8,954 bases of DNA from Sysuimicrobium calidum (GTDB taxonomy: Bacteria; Sysuimicrobiota; Sysuimicrobiia; Sysuimicrobiales; Sysuimicrobiaceae): contig JAVKHN010000059.1 in the NCBI GenBank assembly GCA_031459935.1, positions 1 to 8,954 of the forward strand, read 5' to 3'. The stretch's first letter is position 1, and each line of letters begins with the position of its first letter. A model generated the notes under the pieces. It saw only the letters and a list, made by a program, of their open reading frames with translations, was not told the origin of the DNA and made no database searches. The position numbers were made by a program, and so were the translations under genes. This document shows positions 5,795-8,954 of the stretch, piece after piece.

Positions 5795-6643
5795 CTAGAT
5801 CCCGATGAGGTTGGGCTCCACCTTGTGGTACCCCTCCTCCGCCGCCACCAGGTCCAGGGGGATGGTGGCGATCTCGTCCACCACGGGGACCGCGAGCCCG
5901 TCCCTGGTGAAGTCCACCTCCTTGAAGTAGCGGCGGCAGACCTGGCAGGCACTGACCCGGACGTGGGGCCACTCCGTGGCCTGCAGGTAGACCAGGCGCC
6001 GGGCCTCCTCCTCTCCACACGCCACGCACCGGACCCGCTTGTACCGCCATTCTGTTTCACACCGGGAGCAGACTAGCGAGCGCGCCGCGCCGTGCCCCTC
6101 CTCCCGGAGCACGGACAGCTGAGGGGGAGCTCCGCACAGGGGGCAGACGGGCGAAGTTTCCATCCCCGGAATGGACAGGAGTTCTCCCTCCCCCCCTCCG
6201 CGCAGGCCCGCGGCCAGCAGAGCCGCATAGGGCTGCAGGAAGGCTTTCGGGAAAAAGGCCAAAACCTGGTCCTCGACCTCCAGGTCAGGGAGCGGCTGAC
6301 CCCGCCAGTACGCGTCCCAGAGCTCCTCCCAGCGCTCCTCGGGGGTTGCACGCAGGGCCTGCGCCGCGGCGGCCAGCGGGGGGGGCGCGACCTCCTGCAC
6401 CAGCTCCAGAAACCGCGCGAACTGCGCCCTCAACACGGAACGGCAGTCCAGGGGGGAAGTGGCCTGCAGGGGAAACGGCTGCACGCTCGAGGCTGGACCC
6501 CGGACGGAACCCCGCAGGACGTCCTGCAACCCGGCCTGGAAGCGCGCCACGTGGGCATAGAACCGCAGCGCCTCCGCGGCGAACGGCCACCGCTGCGCGA
6601 GTTCCTCGGCGCGCTGCAGACGCCGATCCCAGCTAGCGGTCAC
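5795..6643 (-). CDS. fdhE: Formate dehydrogenase accessory protein FdhE
   Basis: A 282-residue cytoplasmic maturation factor needed for activity of respiratory formate dehydrogenases; in E. coli it is an iron-binding rubredoxin-like protein that interacts with the catalytic subunit. The helical N-terminal part (WDRRLQRAEELAQRWPFAAEALRFYAHVA) matches the family start. The C-terminal part carries four CXXC pairs: CPLC (167/170), CSRC (192/195), CVAC (206/209) and CQVC (233/236), then the family tail YFKEVDFTRDGLAVPVVDEIATIPLDLVA. Length is close to the E. coli protein (about 310), and it looks complete. The start is GTG 6643 (first start in the open frame, no obvious Shine-Dalgarno), 63 bases after fdnI. 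It is last in the fdn operon, and I see no terminator after it. Confidence 0.95.
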   Translation of the reverse strand: MTASWDRRLQRAEELAQRWPFAAEALRFYAHVARFQAGLQDVLRGSVRGPASSVQPFPLQATSPLDCRSVLRAQFARFLELVQEVAPPPLAAAAQALRATPEERWEELWDAYWRGQPLPDLEVEDQVLAFFPKAFLQPYAALLAAGLRGGGEGELLSIPGMETSPVCPLCGAPPQLSVLREEGHGAARSLVCSRCETEWRYKRVRCVACGEEEARRLVYLQATEWPHVRVSACQVCRRYFKEVDFTRDGLAVPVVDEIATIPLDLVAAEEGYHKVEPNLIGI

Positions 6644-6706
6644 CGCGCTACGTCCAGGGGGCGGGAACTTTGGAGGCGCTCTGTACTTCCGGCCCCTCCC
6701 GCACCC

Positions 6707-7354
6707 CTACTCCTGGGAACGCGACCCCACTGTCCACAGCTGCCGGAACCACAGCCCGTGGTGGGCCTCCGCCCACCGGCGGGACACCGTCCCCCGGGTG
6801 ATGGCCTCCCAGCTCCCGCGGATCACGAACACCCCCATGTAGACGTGCAGAATCAGGCCCCCCATGGCGGCGATGGCCGCGAGGTCGTGCACCACGAAGC
6901 TGGCCTGGCGCACCACCCGCCCGAAGCTCAGGGGGAACCAGAGAACGACCCCCGACAGCAGCAGCAAAATCCCCGCGAGGAACTGCAGGTAGAACAGCAG
7001 CTTCTGCCCCGCGTTGAACCGGCCAGAAGGGGGCACCGCCTCCTCCCGCCCCGCGGCGTAGTCCCCCATGTGCCGGAGCCACTCCCGGTCATGCGGTTCG
7101 ATCCGCATGTCCCGCGCCCACAGGAGCAGCATGACCACCAGCGCTCCGAAGAAGATCACCCCGACGACGGGGTGCCAGTAGCGGATCACCGCTCCCCCTC
7201 CGAACAGGCCCACAAGCCAGTAGAAGGGCGGGTAGAACAGCGCGAGCCCGGTCAGCAGCAGGTACAGAAAGGACAGCGCCACCACCCAGTGCAGGATCCG
7301 CTCGCCCAGGGTGTAGCGCAGGATCACCCCGTCCCGTTCCCTCCGCGGCTCCAT
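6707..7354 (-). CDS. fdnI: Formate dehydrogenase cytochrome b subunit (gamma)
   Basis: A 215-residue membrane subunit that holds two b haems and passes electrons from the iron-sulphur subunit to quinone. Four hydrophobic helices are visible at about 21-41, 58-80, 117-141 and 153-178. Candidate haem ligands are His22 (ERILHW), His61 (RYWHPVVG), His156 (VVHDLAA) and His170 (ILHVYMG). The conserved loop GRFNAGQKL (111-119) precedes the third helix. Length matches the FdnI/FdoI family. ATG 7354 has GAGGTGAGG about 3-5 bases upstream and follows fdnH after 9 bases, so the two are co-translated or co-transcribed. Confidence 0.95.
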   Translation of the reverse strand: MEPRRERDGVILRYTLGERILHWVVALSFLYLLLTGLALFYPPFYWLVGLFGGGAVIRYWHPVVGVIFFGALVVMLLLWARDMRIEPHDREWLRHMGDYAAGREEAVPPSGRFNAGQKLLFYLQFLAGILLLLSGVVLWFPLSFGRVVRQASFVVHDLAAIAAMGGLILHVYMGVFVIRGSWEAITRGTVSRRWAEAHHGLWFRQLWTVGSRSQE

Positions 7355-7363
7355 GGCCTCACC

Positions 7364-8254
7364 TCACTGCACCCTCTCCTGGTGGCTTGCCTCCGCACCC
7401 TTGCCGTTTACCTCCCGGGGGCCGAAGCGGAAGTAGTGCAGCACCGCGCCCAGAATCCCGCCGAACAGCACCGTGTTGCCCAGCCACTTCAGCGGGCCCT
7501 TCCACAGGTTGACGAAGGTGACCCGCGGGTTCTTCGGGAGCCCGTAGAGCTCCGGTTCGTCCCCGAAGGGCAGGACGTAGATCACGTGGGTGCCCCCCAC
7601 CCCGGGCGGGTTGTAGACGGTGGCTTCCGCGTACCCGTCCGCCTTCAGCCGCTGCACCCGCTCCTCTGCCTGCGCCAGCATCTTCGGCCGGGTGCCGAAG
7701 GAGATGGCGTTGGTGGGGCAGGCCTTCACGCAGGCCGGTTCCAGCCCCGCTGCCACCCGGTCCGAACACAGGGTGCACTTGTACACCTTGCCGGTGGTGG
7801 GGCTGATGCGCGGCACGTCGAAGGGGCAGCCGGTCACGCAGAACTGGCAGCCGATGCAGTTCTCCTGCACGAAGTCCACGATCCCGTTGGTGTACTGCAC
7901 AATGGCGCCGGGCGCAGGACAGGCCCGCAGGCAGCCCGGGTCCGCACAGTGCATGCACTGGAACTTGGTGAGGGTCCAGACCAGGCGGCCGTCCCGCTCC
8001 ACCTCGTTGAACTTGATGAGCTGCCAGAAGTTGTACTCGAGGTCCGGCAGGGTCTGGTAGGAGCCGGTGAAGGGGCGGTCTGGGTTGGGGGGAAGGTCGT
8101 TCCACTCCTTACACGCCGCCTCACAGGCCTTACACCCGATGCACACGGACACGTCCACGAGCTTGGTGACCTCGCCCGTAGGCGGGTGCCCCAGCCCGGG
8201 AGCGACCCGCTTGGTGGCCGAGATTGCCTTGACTTCCAGGCCCACCCTCGGCAT
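7364..8254 (-). CDS. fdnH: Formate dehydrogenase iron-sulphur subunit (beta)
   Basis: A 296-residue electron-transfer subunit with four [4Fe-4S] sites linking the molybdenum/tungsten subunit to the cytochrome b. The cysteine groups are clear: 38/41/44/48, 100/103/108/112, 133/136/139/143 and 160/163/175/179. A single C-terminal membrane helix (about 255-276, GPLKWLGNTVLFGGILGAVL) anchors it, as in FdnH/FdoH. A family feature is the region SFGTRPKMLAQAEERVQRLKADGY before the anchor. ATG 8254 has GGGAGGGG two bases upstream (8257-8264), and only 12 bases separate it from the fdnG stop. There is no twin-arginine signal, as expected for a subunit exported with its catalytic partner. Other dicluster proteins (e.g. 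NrfC/HybA types) are less likely given the neighbours. Confidence 0.96.
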   Translation of the reverse strand: MPRVGLEVKAISATKRVAPGLGHPPTGEVTKLVDVSVCIGCKACEAACKEWNDLPPNPDRPFTGSYQTLPDLEYNFWQLIKFNEVERDGRLVWTLTKFQCMHCADPGCLRACPAPGAIVQYTNGIVDFVQENCIGCQFCVTGCPFDVPRISPTTGKVYKCTLCSDRVAAGLEPACVKACPTNAISFGTRPKMLAQAEERVQRLKADGYAEATVYNPPGVGGTHVIYVLPFGDEPELYGLPKNPRVTFVNLWKGPLKWLGNTVLFGGILGAVLHYFRFGPREVNGKGAEASHQERVQ

Positions 8255-8266
8255 GGCCCCTCCCCC

Positions 8267-8954
8267 CTACGCCTTTTCCAGCTTGACCAGGAACCCCTTG
8301 TACTCCGGGCACGTGCTGTTGGGATCCACCACGGACGGGGTCACGAAGTTGGCGATCCCGCCTTTCTGCCGGCCGAACCCCAGGTAGCCCCAGTGGATGG
8401 GGAAGCCGATGGCGTAGACCTTCTTGCCGTTCACCAGAAGCGGCTTGATCCGCCGGGTCACCATGGCCCGGCCTACGATGGAGTGGCGAGCGGAAGAGAC
8501 CCGCACGAAGTCCCCGTTCCGGATCCCCCGCTCCCGGGCCAGCTCCTCGGAGATCTCGATGAAGAACTCGTTCTGCAGCTCCACGTTGATGGCGTTGTTC
8601 TTCGTCCAGTAGTGCTGGTGCTCGGTGAGCCGGTAGGTGCTGCAGGCAATGTTGAACTCCCGCGGGTCGCCGAGCTTGTCCCACTCGGTGCCGGTGAAGA
8701 TCACGGCCACGGGGTTGGCGCTGTGCTTGGGGTGCAGGAGGTTCTCCACCGGAGATTCCACGGGCTCGTAGTGCTCGGGGAACGGCCCGTCCACGAAAGA
8801 GCCGGCGGTGAACAAGCGCGCGACTCCCTCCGCCAGCATGATGAAGGCGCCCAGACCCGCCTCGGGCGGGGAGTCCACCTTGTAGTCCGGCACGTCCCCC
8901 ACCCACCGCTCGCCGGTCCACCGCAACACCGGCCGCTTGGGGTCCCAGGGGCGG
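8267..8954 (-). CDS. fdnG: Formate dehydrogenase catalytic subunit (alpha), C-terminal part, cut by window edge
   Basis: The last 228 residues of the molybdopterin-containing subunit that oxidises formate to CO2. The frame is open to the edge (RPWDPKRPVLRWTGERWVGDVPDY), so the start lies outside the window. The visible part is the C-terminal molybdopterin-dinucleotide binding domain: STYRLTEHQHYWTKNNAINVELQNEFFIEIS, then GIRNGDFVRVSSARHSIVGRAMVTRRI and FPIHWGYLGFGRQKGG, followed by the family tail in which Asn-Ser-Thr-Cys-Pro-Glu-Tyr-Lys is recognisable. These match the FdnG/FdoG type rather than cytoplasmic FdhF. The active-site Cys or Sec, the first iron-sulphur cluster and any Tat signal are outside the window, so the metal and selenium use cannot be judged. 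It is first of the visible operon, followed by fdnH after 12 bases. Confidence 0.95.
   Translation of the reverse strand, partial: RPWDPKRPVLRWTGERWVGDVPDYKVDSPPEAGLGAFIMLAEGVARLFTAGSFVDGPFPEHYEPVESPVENLLHPKHSANPVAVIFTGTEWDKLGDPREFNIACSTYRLTEHQHYWTKNNAINVELQNEFFIEISEELARERGIRNGDFVRVSSARHSIVGRAMVTRRIKPLLVNGKKVYAIGFPIHWGYLGFGRQKGGIANFVTPSVVDPNSTCPEYKGFLVKLEKA

Overview
The window is a stretch of a strongly G+C-rich bacterial genome in which every supported gene lies on the minus strand. It reads from the right edge to the left: a formate dehydrogenase operon (fdnG, cut by the window edge, then fdnH, fdnI and fdhE), three type IV pilin-like genes, a strong intrinsic terminator, two membrane glycosyltransferases of the GT-C/PMT type, and a REP-associated tyrosine transposase (RAYT). 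About 450 bases at the left edge hold no convincing gene. Bacterial type IV prepilin signals, good Shine-Dalgarno sites (GGAGG-like), FdhE and sigma-54-type promoters point to a sigma-54-containing, formate-oxidising, G+C-rich bacterium. That argues against lineages that generally lack RpoN, such as Actinobacteria and Thermus. The exact phylum cannot be decided from this sequence.

Right part (5795-8954). fdnG, fdnH and fdnI encode the catalytic, iron-sulphur and cytochrome b subunits of a membrane-bound formate dehydrogenase that passes electrons from formate to the quinone pool. fdhE, right behind them, encodes the maturation factor. Gaps between the three structural genes are 9-12 bases, so they form one transcription unit.

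Middle part (4324-5688). Three paralogous pilin-like genes stand in tandem. The last one (4381-4776) has the best ribosome binding site, a near-perfect sigma-54 promoter and a 13-bp GC-rich terminator, so it is the likely major pilin. The middle one is a canonical prepilin with a weaker sigma-54-like site almost on its start codon. The first has lost the usual cleavage site and Glu5 and may be a minor or decaying paralogue.

Left-middle part (1065-4172). Two distant paralogues of membrane glycosyltransferases overlap by ATGA and follow a second sigma-54-type promoter of nearly the same layout as the pilin promoter. The main new observation here is this shared -24/-12 control of pilins and glycosyltransferases, which suggests a pilin/surface-glycosylation regulon. 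Left end: a RAYT gene preceded by a compound inverted repeat that looks like its recognition hairpin.
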